From the NCBI RefSeq assembly GCF_019393635.1, contig NC_057866.1:279194874-279258873 (forward strand): a DNA stretch of 64,000 bases, in the 5' to 3' direction. A program made the translations under genes and the position numbers. The DNA is from Dromiciops gliroides. Lineage: Eukaryota > Chordata > Mammalia > Microbiotheria > Microbiotheriidae. This document shows positions 1 to 11,800 of this stretch, one piece after another. Numbering within the stretch: position 1 is the stretch's first letter; every line of letters starts with the position of its first letter. The notes below the pieces were generated by a model. That model was not told the DNA's origin. It did no database searches and worked only from the letters and a program-made list of their open reading frames with translations.

Positions 1-540
1 GGAACAGGTGTTAGACAAATAAATTCCAGGAATGAAAATGCAAATGATTTCTCTACTTTGTACTTTAAGTGAAATGCCATTTTAACATCAATTAAACAAG
101 AACAAAATGCTCCCTGAAGGCAGGGCTATATGTTCTCCCTATATGTGGCTCCTCAGCTCTTCTTAGGCTTCCTAAATGATTCAAAGATATTTCAGTCCTC
201 CACTCCCCATTCTTCAGTTACAACCTTTACAACCACCTTGTCTGCCATCTTGCCAACAGGGCCAGAGTCCATACCTGGGAGGTTGTAACCATTTCCTCTC
301 TGAAGCTTTTACCCTGGCATGCCCCTGTTCTCACTGGCTCACAGGGGCAACAACTTCAGGCAGGTCTCAACCATGCTTCTCTTATTGACCTACTTCCTGG
401 CCATCTTTGACAGTCTCCTTAGCTGCCTCAGCACAGAGTACATTTCCCTTTTGTCTTCCAGTTCTAGAAACATGATCATCTCAACTCTTTCATTGTTCCG
501 GGCCACTCATCATCCTTGTAATAATAATAGCTAGAGGCAG

Positions 541-970
541 TAAGTGGCATAGTGGATAGAACACCAGACCTGCAATCTGGAAGAACTGAGTTCAAATCTA
601 GTCTCAGACACTTACTATCTATGTGACCCTGGGCAAGTCATTTAACTTCTACCTGCCTCAGTTTTCTTACCTATAAAATGGGATGATAATAGCACTTACC
701 TTTTGATATCTCCCAACTGCTGCTAGATGGTGCAGTAGACAGAGCATGGGGATTAGAGTCAGAAAGACCTGATTTCAAATCTTACTTCAGACACTCACCA
801 GTTGTGTGACCGCAGACAGGTAATTAAACCAATACCTGCCTCAGTTACTCAATCTGTAAACTGGGGGTCAAAACAGCACCAACTTTTCAGGGTTGTTATG
901 AAGATCAATGAGACAATAATCTTAAAGTGCTTAGCATAGTGCATGGCACATAGAAAGTATGATGTAAATA
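541..970 (+). repeat. Two tandem old MIR/MAR1-type CORE-SINEs
   Basis: Two successive copies, about 541-700 and 719-970. Each has the tRNA-like head (GTGGATAGAACACCAGACC; GTAGACAGAGCATGGGGA), the CORE block (CTATGTGACCCTGGGCAAG in the first) and the MIR-type CTCAGTTTTCTTACCTATAAAATGG segment. The second runs on into the MIR 3' part (CTTAAAGTGCTTAGCATAGTGC). Divergence is clearly higher than in the young SINEs of this window, and no TSD is visible. Confidence 0.75.
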
Positions 971-974
971 TTAA

Positions 975-1710
975 CAATTTTTTTTAAGGATTTCCATTTC
1001 TTTGTTGTCACAAAAAGGGTTGGTAGGAATATTTTTGGATAATTTCTTTCTTCAGTCTCTATGGGGTATGTCTGGGGGTGGGGATCTCTATGTCAAAGGA
1101 TATGGACATTTTACTCACTTTTTAAAGGCATAATTCCCAATTACTTGAAAAGCCACTTCTTAGGAAATAGAATATGTGCTCTTTCTAAGCACTGTTTAGG
1201 AGACTATGTTTACTTACTCTGCTTCTGAGGACTGGGGTAATAAGAGATTGTTCAGTTTGACTGGAAAGTGGATTATATAAAAGAGGGGAATATGTAATAT
1301 GTTCATAAAGCTAGGTTGTAGTCAAACCAGGAAAGAGCTTGAATGTTAGGATTAGTTGTTCATCCTTAATTGGAAGGCAATAGAGATTCAGTGATGATTT
1401 TGAATAGCATGCTGACATAATACAAGGAGAACATTCAGAAGGATTCATAACTTTCTTAAAATATCAATAAGCCTCCACATCACAGAGTAGAGAAAGAAAC
1501 CCCCAATAATAAAAAGTGCCCCATAAAATCATGTAGAATAATATTTTAAAATTACTCTTTTCCATGGACTTTTATATGTTTAGTTGTATATATAAAGCTA
1601 CATCAAGTTATATATGTGTACATGTATGAGTGTATGTTTATATAACCATGTATGCCCTGTATATGTGAATTGAGCTACTTTTTAGAGTGTAGCTCTTAAT
1701 TGCTTTCAAG
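975..1710. other. Intergenic stretch, nothing recognised
   Basis: AT-rich sequence without convincing ORFs or a repeat family I can name. A weak TATATA/TGTATG-rich stretch lies around 1570-1670. Confidence 0.4.
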
Positions 1711-1885
1711 AATGGTTGGACCAGGGGAAGCTAGGTGGAACAGTGGATAAAGCACCGGCCTTGGATTCAGGAGGACCTGAATTCAAATTCAGCCTTAGAC
1801 ATTTAAAACTTATTAGCTGTGTGGCCCTGGGCAAGTCACTTAACCCTAATTGCTCTGCAAAAAAAAAAAAAAAATGGTTGGACCA
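1711..1885 (+). mobile_element. WSINE1-like SINE with perfect TSD
   Basis: The SINE body is 1724-1872 and ends in an A-tract. It is flanked by the exact 13-bp duplication AATGGTTGGACCA (1711-1723 and 1873-1885). This proves a retrotransposition event and gives exact borders. The tail and the second TSD copy were made open in several frames by the A-tract, but nothing here encodes a protein. Confidence 0.92.
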
Positions 1886-2099
1886 ATTGGCAGCTCCCTG
1901 ACAACAGTCATTTTTGCCAGTCTAATGGCTGGGATGAGGTACAGGCTTAGAGACGATTTAATTTACAAGCCTCTCAATATTAGTGATTTGGAACATTTTT
2001 ATATGGTTGTTAATAGCTTGTATTTCTTCTTTTCAGAAATTCTTGTGCATGTCCTTTGACCACTTATCTACTGGAGAAGGGGTCCTTTACAAAAATTTA

Positions 2100-2330
2100 A
2101 ATAATAATAACAATAACTAGCATTTATATGGCATTTAAGGTTTATCTAGTACCTTATAAATATTTTATCCTCAAAACAACCCTGGGAGGGAAATGCTACT
2201 ATAATCTTCATTTTATAGATAAAGAAACTGAAGCAGATAGAGATTAAATGACTTTTTCAGGGTCAAACAGCTAGGGTCTGAGCTGGAACTCACATCTTCC
2301 TGACTCTAGACCTGGTACTCTATCCACTGC
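2100..2330 (-). repeat. Old MIR-type SINE, reverse orientation
   Basis: Reading the plus strand shows the reverse complement of MIR: CTAGCATTTATATGGCATTT, then CATTTTATAGATAAAGAAACTG, then GGGTCAAACAGCTAGGG, ending at CTCTATCCACTG. It is old and diverged and has no visible TSD. A short (CCAA)n tract follows at about 2357-2381. Confidence 0.7.
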
Positions 2331-2684
2331 CAAAAAACTTAGCTGTCAAAAAAACCCAACCAACCAACCAACCAACCAACCAAAAAACTTTTTTACACTG
2401 CTGATGTTGGGGAAATACTTTGTGAGATATCGAAAGCAGGAGATGATGGAAGCTTTCTGTCATGACATGTAAATTGCTTACTACATGTTTGAACTGTTAC
2501 TTTTTGTAATGTATATGCTGTGATTCTTAATTCTTTACAACCTGGGTCATTACAGACTATGATTGCACAGAACCAAATGGTAAATAGAAGAGATTCATGT
2601 CTTCCAAGTGCCATCAGAAATCTTTAGAGCAATACTACTGAATTTTATTTTGAAAGCTATTGTGATGAAAAAAAGTTTCACTTG

Positions 2685-2835
2685 GGGGCAGCTAGGTGGC
2701 ACAGTGGATAGAGCACCAGCCCTGCAGTCAGGAGGACCTGAGTTCAAATCTGACCTCAGACACTTTATACTTACTAGCTGTGTGACCCTGGGCAAGTCAC
2801 TTAACCCTCATTGCCCCACCTCCCCAAAAAAGAAG
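2685..2835 (+). mobile_element. WSINE1-like SINE
   Basis: Full-length copy starting GGGGCAGCTAGGTGGCACAG and ending in CATTGCCCCACCTCCCCAAAAAAG. The CORE segment GCTGTGTGACCCTGGGCAAG is intact. The TSD is not clear. Confidence 0.9.
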
Positions 2836-3029
2836 TGGCTATATTACCAGTGGTCAGCTAATTTGCAGCTCCAGCTTTTTTTGTAGCTGGAGACTTCATT
2901 GACTCATGACTCAGAATGCCAGCTATTGTAAAGCCACTTGGGCTAAGTGAGCTGAGAAAGGAGAAGACTAATTTGGGGTGTTATTTATACATGCTTTCTT
3001 TTGCTATAGTCAGTAGCCTCCAGAGAGCT

Positions 3030-3092
3030 TGCTCTCTCTGTCTCTGTCTCTGTCTCTGTCTCTGTCTCTGTCTCTGTCTCTGTCTGTCTGTC

Positions 3093-3123
<31 letters not shown>

Positions 3124-3170
3124 GGGTCTCTCTCTCTCTTTTTTCTCTTCACACACACACCTTTTCCATG
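3030..3170 (+). repeat. (TCTCTG)n / (TC)n / (CA)n microsatellite
   Basis: About eight TCTCTG hexamers (3037-3085) pass into TCTG and pure TC repeats and then a short CA run. The array reads as Leu/Cys/Ser-rich peptide in plus frames; this is an artefact of the repeat. Confidence 0.95.
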
Positions 3171-3299
3171 AGCTGTAAAAAATGAATGCTTTGGGAATTT
3201 CCTCCCATCACCTAACAGTTATGAGAGAGAAGCTTTACAAAATGGAGATAGATGGTTAGGAGCATGTAATAGAGTTGCTCTTGTTCCATTGTTCATTCT

Positions 3300-3845
3300 A
3301 TAACACCTTGCTCTATTATTATATTGTTAATGAACTGCTCTTGATATTGAGCCTCTTCCTCTTATGTTCCTACTATCTCCTTGCAGTCCAAGAACCCTAC
3401 TTCTCTCCTGTACACAATGCATTCCTAGCCACTCTCTCCAGGATAAGGTGTATCTGATCTCATGACCCTCCACATTCAAGGCCAGTTAGGAGAATGGGCG
3501 TGTTTCTTGCTCTGCATTGCCACATCCAGGCTGCAGTTTTCACACCCAGAAGATGCCTCCACCCTATGGCCTTCTTTTCTGATCTGTGTGTGTCTGCCCC
3601 TAGGCTACCATTTCTTGAGGCATTCTGGCCATGCATCCTTCATTCTTGGCTTCCCTCCTCACTCCTTGGACTTCTCTGCCTCCTCACCAGCAACCTCAAC
3701 AATCCTCCCTCCCCTGCTTTCCAACTCCCCTTAATGTGGCATTTACTCTCATTCGAACAGAACTCCTTGCAGGCAGAGGCTGTCCTTTTTCTTTTTTTTT
3801 TTTTTTTGCATCTTAGCATAGCACCTGGGACATAGTAAACACTTA
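3300..3845 (+). repeat. L2-type LINE 3' fragment
   Basis: Pyrimidine-rich sequence ending in the L2-like 3' motif: CTCCTTGCAGGCAGAGGCTG, then TTAGCATAGCACCTGGGACATAGTAAACACTTAA. The 5' part is too diverged to place. A T-tract (about 3792-3808) interrupts the 3' end. Confidence 0.5.
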
Positions 3846-4025
3846 AATTATCTATCTATCTATCTGTCTGTCTGTCTATCTACCTATCTATCATTTATCC
3901 ATGGATGTATATGTTTCAATGTATACATGTATGTATCCGTCTGTCATTTGTCTATCTGTCTCTGTCATGTATCTATCCATCTATCTGTCTGCCTATCTGT
4001 TCATCTTTCATCATCTATCTGTCTT
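3846..4025 (+). repeat. (ATCT)n imperfect tetranucleotide repeat
   Basis: A long, impure ATCT/GTCT/ATCC array that begins directly at the tail of the preceding L2-like fragment, consistent with growth from that tail. Confidence 0.9.
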
Positions 4026-4575
4026 TAGACCATGATCACCATTGCTTACAACCTCTCCTCCTTTTAAGTTCACTCTATTTAGATGGATCACTCTACCTAT
4101 ACCCTGGTGTCTATAATCTATCTACCCTCAAGACATTCTCTACATTTCTTTTCAATGCCTTGGCCTATAGCTTTCCTCTCCACATAAATCTGGTATGTAT
4201 AAATGGGAGTTTCACCTTCCATGTTGATTTTTCCTCAAATATCCCATGATCCAGCTCTATATGAGTGACAGAGCTGCTAGCTGGAACCTATTCCAGGTCC
4301 CTGTATAGCATCAAGCCTTTCCATAGTGGAGGTGGGACCTTTTGTTGCCCTATGTAGTCTTAAGCCCCAGTTCAGGCCACATGCTGGAAGGTTCCATGTG
4401 GCACCCTCCTCAATAGACTTTGTCACTAATGTCTTGAAGACCTCTGTCTCCCCATGTTGATCTGGGTTGCAAAAATGATTCAGTGTGAGTTTTATTTTTT
4501 ATTTTTCATGACCAGGATTCAGTCTGGTCTATTTTCTAGGTGTACCCTTCAGCCATTATTACGCTTGTGTTTATT
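4026..4575. other. Intergenic stretch, nothing recognised
   Basis: No supported gene and no repeat I can name. Stop-dense in all frames beyond short chance ORFs. Confidence 0.35.
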
Positions 4576-4578
4576 AGA

Positions 4579-4665
4579 TACACACACACACACACATACA
4601 CACGTGTGCACGTGTGTGTGTGTGCATGTGTGTGTGTGTGTGTTTGTATGTATGTATACTAAGTT
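4579..4665 (+). repeat. (CA)n followed by (TG)n microsatellite
   Basis: A CA run (4579-4603) followed by a TG run (about 4605-4660). The two halves are reverse complements and could form a hairpin. Confidence 0.9.
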
Positions 4666-5011
4666 TCTAGTAATTCTGCCTTTGGCAGAAAAGTTATGAG
4701 GTGGCTCATTTTGATTCCTCCACACAGTGAGTGAAAATTCTAAACAATGCTCTAGAGGGCTGAGATCCTGACTCTGTGCTAGGAAAAGGTCACTCTAGTC
4801 TGTGGGATTCCCAAAGTTGGCACACATCCTTGTGCCATGAACAAAGGAGCAGTGGGAAACATAAGAACAAGGTCAACCACAGGTGTTTCTAAGCAATATG
4901 ATTGCATCTGGCAAGTGTCATCTTTACCAGAATTGTAGAAAATACACAATTAAAAATAGGCACCAATTGAACTGGCTCAAGTAAGGCAATGGGCACCTAT
5001 TAAGAAAATAC

Positions 5012-5170
5012 TCATGGGGCAGCTAGGTGGCGCAGGGGATAGAGCACTGGCCCTGGAGTCAGGAGTACCTGAGTTCAAATCCGGCCTCAGACACTTAACA
5101 CTTACTAGCCGTGTGACCCTGGGCAAGTCACTTAACCCCAATTGCCTCACTAAAAAAAGAAAATACTCAT
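5012..5170 (+). mobile_element. WSINE1-like SINE with perfect TSD
   Basis: SINE body 5026-5156, flanked by the exact 14-bp duplication AAGAAAATACTCAT (5012-5025 and 5157-5170). It carries the GGAGTCAGGAGTACCTGAG / CATTTAACACT-type diagnostic bases shared with the copies at 14574, 38323 and 41826. Confidence 0.93.
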
Positions 5171-6049
5171 GATAAAAGATGCTCTTTGTGTATTCATTTA
5201 GGGGTCACCTCACAGGGCTCCTGTGGAAGTGGCTTGAGTTTTGAACAGATATCTCTGCCACCAGCCACCATAGTCCTATTGCTGTGGTGCATGCATGCAT
5301 GTGTGTGTGTGTGCATGTTCATGTGCATATGTGGGTCCTACCTTCTCTCTCTGCTAGTCTCCCTTCCATGAGAGATCCTCAAAACTTCCCCTATATGTAC
5401 TAGAAGAAACCCTGTTCTTTAGTCTTGATTTCTTGTTAGCTTATTCTCTTCCCAAGATGGGAAGAAATAGAGCTCTCTGAGCCCTTGGGAGGGCTGTTCC
5501 ACAGACCTTTGTGCAGTCCCTGTGTCATGTGAGCTGTGGGGGTAGAGCGAGGCTATACCACTTTCTCCCCTTCCACCATCTTGGCTGGCCTCCAACTTCA
5601 TCTCATTTCATTGGAATTGAATAAATAAGAATATATGGATCACTGCTCATGATGAAAAGGTGAGGGGTTTAATTTAGTTGTTTTTACTGGGTTGTCTGTC
5701 AGACATCATTCCTCCTTCCTCCTTCTAATAGCTATTTATGTGAGGCCTCCCAGTGTCCCTCCTCTGGATCAGATCTCCTTCTTGTCTGGCAGCTCGTTCT
5801 CTCCTTTTAATCTCTCCTTTCCTTGGACAATCCGTCAGCTTGCTGTCTGACCCAGAAGCAGTCCTCATTATGTCTGAATTGTGTAACTGCCCATAATATT
5901 CTATCAGTGGTGATTTAATTTGCTGTCCAGCACTTGGCATGAAGTTCAGGAAAGTGTATATAGAAACTTCCTAGGCATTATTGTGCCCAAATGCTCTCTA
6001 TGTAACATTTCTCCACCACTCCCAGGTTTGTCATTAGGAACTGAGTTAA

Positions 6050-6480
6050 CCATGTCTAATCTCTCTTCCAAATGACAACTGTTTGGATTTTTCAGGACAG
6101 TCATCATGCCCTCCTATGTCTTCTTGAGGCTAGCCATTCCCATTTCCTTCAAACTTATTCTTCCATGCATTGATTTTCAGTCCCCTCACCATTCTATTCA
6201 GCCTCCTTTGGATATGCTCCAGCATGTCAATACATTTTAAAATATCCTTCCTGGAAAAGGGCTCAGAAAGAACCGCAGTGCTCCCAATGGAGAATGTGAA
6301 CAAGGTAGAGTTCAGACAGTAGGACTTGAATCTTGTCATTGGGCATCATTCTTAATTTTATTCCACCCAACACTGCAGGCCATTGTGCTTGTTTTTACTT
6401 CCATGTCACATTCTGGGCTTGCAATGAGCTTGTAAGTCAGGTCATATTAACCTGGATTGCTATCTACCCTTCTTTTTCTT
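6050..6480 (-). repeat. L3/CR1-type LINE fragment, reverse orientation
   Basis: The plus strand shows CTTTGGATATGCTCCAGCATGTCAATA followed by CCTTCCTGGAAAAGGGC, the reverse complement of the CR1/L3 3' region. It is old and diverged. The assignment rests on remembered consensus, not an alignment. Confidence 0.55.
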
Positions 6481-6552
6481 CCCATCATGTACTTGTGCAC
6501 TTGACTTTTTGAACCCATGTGAAGGACTTTATATGTATTTCTCTTTCATTGG

Positions 6553-6780
6553 GGCAGCTAGGTGATGTAATGAATAGGGTGCTAGGTCTGGAGAAGGAAG
6601 CCTTAAGTTCAAATTCAACCTCAGACTTTTACTAGTTGTGTGACTGCGGGCAAGTCCCTTAACCTCTGTTTGAATGAGTTTCCTCATAATTAAACTGGGA
6701 ATCACAATAGTACCTCCCTTCCTGAGCTGTTGTGAAGATCAAATGATATAATATATCTTCCACAAAGCTGCCAAATTGAT
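6553..6780 (+). repeat. Old MIR/MAR1-type SINE
   Basis: Head GGGGCAGCTAGGTGATGTAATG, CORE GTTGTGTGACTGCGGGCAAG, and the MIR-type GTTTCCTCATAATTAAACTGGGA segment with its downstream GAGCTGTTGTGAAGATCAAATG. It is more diverged than WSINE1 copies. Confidence 0.75.
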
Positions 6781-7149
6781 ATTCCTAAAGCATAGGTCTG
6801 TCCATATTCCTCCCCTGATCAAGAAGCTTCCATGTTTCCCAGTGGAGCAACACCTGCAGCCTGGTTATCCTGTATGCACGATTAGCCAATTCAACTGTTT
6901 TCCCCATTTTTACTCTCTTCTAGTGTCATTTCTATCTGCCCTACAGTTATGTCTAAGAATGTAATGTAGGGTTTTGAGCATGCTGGTTCTGCTGCCCCAA
7001 TGGGGAAAAAAGCACATAGAATAACCTGTTAATGATAGTTTTACAAGTCTTACATTTTTCTCCTGCTTCTTGTTCTCCCATTTTCCTCTACCTTGGGGTG
7101 ACGTTGCTGAGTTAGATGTCTGAGCAGGCTTTCCTTGGACAGGTTTTGC

Positions 7150-7744
7150 TGTCTACTTCTTCTCTTTCTTTTAGGAAATGCTATCACTCACAATCATCCA
7201 CCACCATCTTTCTTCAGAAGAGTTTACAAAGTAGTTGATATTCTAACCCGCTGCTTCTTTTGGCAGCGTGCTCTCTCCATTTAGCAAGGAAGTTAGATGT
7301 TTGCTGACTAAGGCACAATGTGTCCAAAACAAAGATCTATCTTTTTTCCCCAAACTTCTCCCTCTTCCTAATTTCCTTCTTTCTATTTAGGAAGTCATCA
7401 TCTGTCCAGTCACTAGGGTTTACAACTTCAGGAACATCCCAGAATCTTTTCTCTCCTTCACTTTCTGTTTATGATCAGTTGGCAAAACCCACAGAGCTTT
7501 TCTCAGTAGCATCTTTTGTGTCATTCTTCTCTTTACTCACATCACCACCACTCTAGTACAGACCCCCTCACCTCTGTCCTGTACTATTTCAATAATTCCC
7601 TGTGTGGGGGCAGCTAGGTGGCGCAGTAGATAAAGCACCGGCCCTGGATTCAGGAGGACCTGAGTTCAAATCCTGCCTCTGACATTTGACACTTACTAGT
7701 TGTGTGACCCTGGGCAAGTCAGTTGACCCTCATTGCCCTGCCAA

Positions 7745-7810
<66 letters not shown>

Positions 7811-8370
7811 TCCCTGTGTGTTTTCTGCCTCAAGTCTCTTCCCTCTCTAATCTATCCTCTGCAAAGAATAGGTTCTATCATATTACTCCCCTGCTCAAGG
7901 TAGTTTAGGGGCTCCCAATTTCTTAGGGGTTAAAATATAAAGTGCATTTTGGGTCATTTGATACCCTTCACAATTATGTAGTAGCCTACATTTTCAGGCT
8001 TATTGCATATTCCTCTTCTTCAAATGCTGTCTTTCAGAAAACTAGGCAAATTCAGATTACTCATAAATGGCATTCCATTTCCCATCTCCATGCCTTTGTG
8101 TAGACTGCACTTTCAGCCTGGAATGCTCTCTCTTCTCCCCCTTCTCCCCCTACCTCAGAGAAGCAGCTCCTCTTCTCTGCAAGACCTAGCCTCCCCCTGA
8201 TTTCCCCGAAAATGATTTCATTTTGATTTTGAATTTACTTACTTGTGTTCATGCAATTTCTCCCTATAAAATGTAAGCTGCTGTTTCACTCTTTGTATGC
8301 TCAGTTCCTAGTACAGTGTCCAACAAATGGAAAGTACTTAGATGATTGTTTAATGAATGAACTGAATAAA
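7150..8370 (+). repeat. L2-type LINE fragment split by a SINE
   Basis: Typical L2 3' phrases are visible: CCCCTGCTCAAGGTAGTTTAG, GCACTTTCAGCCTGGAATGC and AAAATGTAAGCTGCTGTTTC, ending in CCTAGTACAGTGTCCAACAAA. The later SINE at 7607 splits it. The outer borders are approximate. Confidence 0.55.
7591..7820 (+). mobile_element. WSINE1-like SINE with (AAT)n tail and TSD
   Basis: SINE 7607-7744, followed by an (AAT)n tract of about 22 units (7745-7810). The perfect 16-bp TSD AATAATTCCCTGTGTG (7591-7606 and 7805-7820) lies outside the AAT tract. This shows that the microsatellite grew from the SINE tail after insertion; the TSD itself starts with AATAAT and may have seeded it. Confidence 0.93.
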
Positions 8371-8877
8371 TGGATGGATCTTTCAAAGTGTTAATAAAAA
8401 TAGAAGATAGATCTTTTTGCAATAACACTTAAAATATTTATATAATTTATTTACATAATTATACATATCTCCCTCATTTCCCTTCCCTCCACTGTGGACT
8501 CCTGCACCTGGTTTTATTGTCTTAAGTGGTCCCCACTCCCCAGGTTATCTTCTGACTCCTAGAAGATTTCTTTTCCCAGCTCTTCCTGGTAGTTTCTAAC
8601 CTTGGAGTATATCTCAATTATGGCTTTAGCTACCAGTGATTGCATATATTCTACCAGAGAGAGGACCCTTGCATTCTTTGAAGGTACTAACTGGAAAGGA
8701 TGACAATTCCCCAACCTCAGAATTTATAAGGTAGCATTTTGTAGGACTATGTGATTTCCATTAGGAAGGAAAATGAAAATGTGAGTCCAAAATGTTATTT
8801 TGTTGTTATTTCCCATCTTCAACCTGCCCTGGTAGGAATATTGCTTACACAGGGACTGCTTGGGCTTTTCCCTCCTC

Positions 8878-8945
8878 TCTCCAGTGCTTGGTGCAGTACC
8901 TAGCACTTAGTGCTTAATAAATGCTGATTGAATAAAGGATTGATC
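8878..8945 (+). repeat. L2 3'-end fragment
   Basis: Short match to the L2 terminus: GTGCAGTACCTAGCACTTAG followed by TGCTTAATAAATGCTGATTG. Confidence 0.5.
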
Positions 8946-9149
8946 GAGTGGTATGAGCGAAGGCATCTTTTGGTTCACGGCTCAGGTTCAGATATCACAG
9001 GAACAGAAAATGATGAAGCAAAGAATATTTAATGAAAGATTTTCATGGCAGGCGTTTCATGATGGCTGCCAACTGATTTTCTGGGGCTTGTGTGATGCTG
9101 CCTCTACCTACGGGGAGTGTCCTGTGGCTCACTTACTGCTTTGCTAATA

Positions 9150-9700
9150 TGAAATTTTGTAGCTGGCCCACCTATGGAAATGCTTCTGGAAATATTCTAT
9201 CTCAAGAGTTTGAAAATATCGTCATTCTCCTAGCTGGCGTTATTTGAATAATTGTTTTTGTAATGGGCATTTGCAACATTAGCACAGCTTGTCATGAGGA
9301 CCCTACACATCCCTTCTTTCCCTAGATATAATTAAATAGCACCGTACTGTGACTGCAAGGAAAGGCCATGACCTTGTTTAACAACATGACAACCGTGCAA
9401 TAAGCCAACATTAATCAGGAACAATAATTCTGAAAATAGTGTAGTTGGCCACCCCAAGGAGCATATCACCAGCTGGGCATAGCAGAAACTTGGAAACTTT
9501 GGAAAGTATCCCCTGATGGAGACTCACTGAGAATTTTCGCCTGTGAATGTTCACAATTCCTGTTAGCTTTTTTCTTCCATTAACAATTTAGTAATGGACT
9601 CCTCATTTGTATTCAAGATGCTAGTTCTTAAAGATGGTTGAAAAGAAAATAGGTTATAGCTGTGATATGGTAAGTCTTTCTGTTCCAGGTAAACTGCAAC
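9150..9700. other. Repeat-poor AT-rich block, possible conserved noncoding element
   Basis: No repeat signature is visible in about 550 bases, unlike nearly all surrounding sequence. Homeodomain-like cores (ATAATTAAAT, CATTAATCAGG) and CAATA motifs occur. There is no coding frame. Function is inference only. Confidence 0.3.
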
Positions 9701-9983
9701 AAAAGAGTTTGGCCACAGGATTCATTCACCATAGAGCCTCTGCTATGTACTAAGGAAGCATTCTGGAGGATTCCAGGAAAAATACCTTCTCCCTGTCCTG
9801 AGAGAGCTTATAGTCTAGAAACACCCAAACTGAAGCATTCTTGAACAGTCACGTCATCTCTTTTCTGGTCCCGAGTACAATACTAATGACAATAATAGAG
9901 TCAATTCAAGTCATTGTCAAAATAAATTACAGAAGGACTAACAATAAGGAGTCCAGACTTAGTGATGAATGTAGATTTTACAA

Positions 9984-10155
9984 GGGTAACTAGGTGGCAC
10001 AGTGGATAAAGCACTGGCCCTGGATTCAGGAGGTCCTGAGTTCAAATCCAGCCTCAGACATTTGACACTTATTAGCTGTGTGACCCTGGGCAAGTCACTT
10101 AACTCTCATTGCCTTGAGGGGGAAAACAAACAAAAAAAAAACAAGAAAAAAACAA
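9984..10155 (+). mobile_element. WSINE1-like SINE
   Basis: Full-length copy (GGGTAACTAGGTGGCACAGT to CATTGCC) followed by an A-rich tail. Inserted a few bases upstream of an older MAR1-type SINE. Confidence 0.88.
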
Positions 10156-10184
10156 GTGAGTGGCAGAAATTTTGCAACACTTTG

Positions 10185-10430
10185 GAGGCAGCTGGTGGTT
10201 CAGAGGATAGAGCACTGGTCCTGGAATCAAGAAGGCCTGAATTCAAATTTGGCCTCAGACACTTATAAGCTCTGTGTGACCCTAGGTAAGTTGTTTAAAT
10301 CATTGATTGCCTCAATTCCTCAACTGTAAAATAAAGATAGTAATAACACTCTCAGCATAGTATGTAAGGATCAAAAAAAAATATTATTTGTAAAGTATTT
10401 TGGGCTATAGGTAAGTGTTAATAAATGCTT
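10185..10430 (+). repeat. Old MAR1/MIR-type SINE
   Basis: GAGGCAGCTGGTGGTTCAGAG head, CTCTGTGTGACCCTAGGTAAG CORE, CAATTCCTCAACTGTAAAATAAAG, and a 3' part ending GTAAGTGTTAATAAATGCTTG. Same strand as the young copy just upstream. Confidence 0.75.
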
Positions 10431-10887
10431 GTTTCCCCTCCTTTCTCTAAAGGAAGCTGGTTTAGTTAGATCTAATTAAAGCTGTCACTGGTGTTTAAGA
10501 CCTTGAAAAAGAAGACAATTTTGAGAGATGATTGGCTTGGGCTCTTATACCTCTGAGACTCGGGGAATATAGCTTGGGCTTTCATGTCTGTGTTTGTTCT
10601 CTAGGTGAATGGACTTCCACTATCTAGTGAGTTTTGGAAGGTTAGGAGAATGCATGTTCTGGCTTAATAGGATTTGGGTTGTTGCAGTCAGTTCAGCTTG
10701 ATGTCCAGAGGAGAAAGAAGTAAACTTCAGGCCCAGCTTGACGAGTAATTGAGTTAAAAACAAGAGAAAGAGCTACTTTTGACAAAAACTTGGTGAAACC
10801 CAATGATATTTAGGAAATGAGCTAAGTTGGAACCCACTCTCCCTAGAGACATGACTAGTTTATAACATAAATCCTCTTCTTCAATTC

Positions 10888-10892
10888 TGTGT

Positions 10893-10931
<39 letters not shown>

Positions 10932-10935
10932 TGAT
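10888..10935 (+). repeat. (TG)n microsatellite
   Basis: About 20 TG dinucleotides with few interruptions. Confidence 0.95.
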
Positions 10936-11264
10936 TCTTGCTTTCACTTTCAAAGATTAGGAAGCCAAAGTGAAGTTAAATGGGGGAAGAAAGATAATGC
11001 ATCTCATAGTTCAGTGGATGAGTAAATACATTGAATAGGAACCAGTTTTAATTATGATCTCACAAGAATGAATCAGCAGGCAGACTGAAAATGGTTTGTA
11101 GTCACTCAGACACACAGATCTTTAAATTTTTTTTTTTTTTATTTAGATGAACTATTTAGCCATACATCACAAACATGCACTTTACAATTCACTTTCTAAC
11201 AGAATTCACTTTATTTTGGATTACAACTCATTTATGTATAGTCATCGTTCTTTATTTTAAAATA

Positions 11265-11565
11265 GTATTTTTTTTCAAATACATGTAAGGACAATTTTAA
11301 CAATCATTTAAAAGTATTTAGTTTCAAATTTTTCTCCCTATCTCTCTCTCCACTCCTTCCCCCCAAACCATAAGCAATTTGATTTAGGTATATATATATA
11401 TATATATATAATAATCATGTAAAAACATATTTCAATATTTATCATGTTATGAAAGAAAGAAACAAACCAAAAGGAAAAAAACACACAAAAAAGTGAGATA
11501 GTATGCTTCAGTCTGCATGCACACCCCATCAGTTCTTTCTTGGGAGGTGATATACTACAATCCAT
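11265..11565 (-). mobile_element. L1 3'-end fragment, reverse orientation
   Basis: The plus strand reads as the reverse complement of a marsupial L1 3' end: TTTCAAATTTTTCTCCCTATC, a CT-rich block, then AAGCAATTTGATTTAGGTATA. The same order recurs in the reverse L1 tail at 43431-44242. A TA repeat (about 11390-11411) lies inside. 5'-truncated. Confidence 0.75.
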
Positions 11566-11619
11566 CATTCTACTATATAATGCCTTTGGATCCTGACTGT
11601 CATCCAGTGTTTTCCATTA

Positions 11620-11800
11620 GTTCTCTCTTCCATCTTTGTGTCATCTACACATTGATAAATATGTCATCTATGTCTTTACACAAGTCAATAATAAAACTGC
11701 TAAATATTCCTGGGACATTTCTCTAGAGTGCTACTCCTAAGTTGACATCAAACCAATAATGACTGCTCTTTTGGCCTGACAATTCAAGCAGTTCTAAAGT
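11620..11800 (-). repeat. L3/CR1-type LINE fragment, reverse orientation
   Basis: Carries TTTGTGTCATCTACACATTGA, CAAGTCAATAATAAAACTGC and GTTGACATCAAACCAATAATG. I associate this series with antisense CR1/L3 in vertebrates. Borders approximate. Confidence 0.5.

Noticed and set aside
1724-5156. tRNA genes suggested by tRNA-like SINE heads
   Set aside because: The heads are degenerate, lack a cloverleaf with anticodon arm, and continue into the CORE-SINE body.
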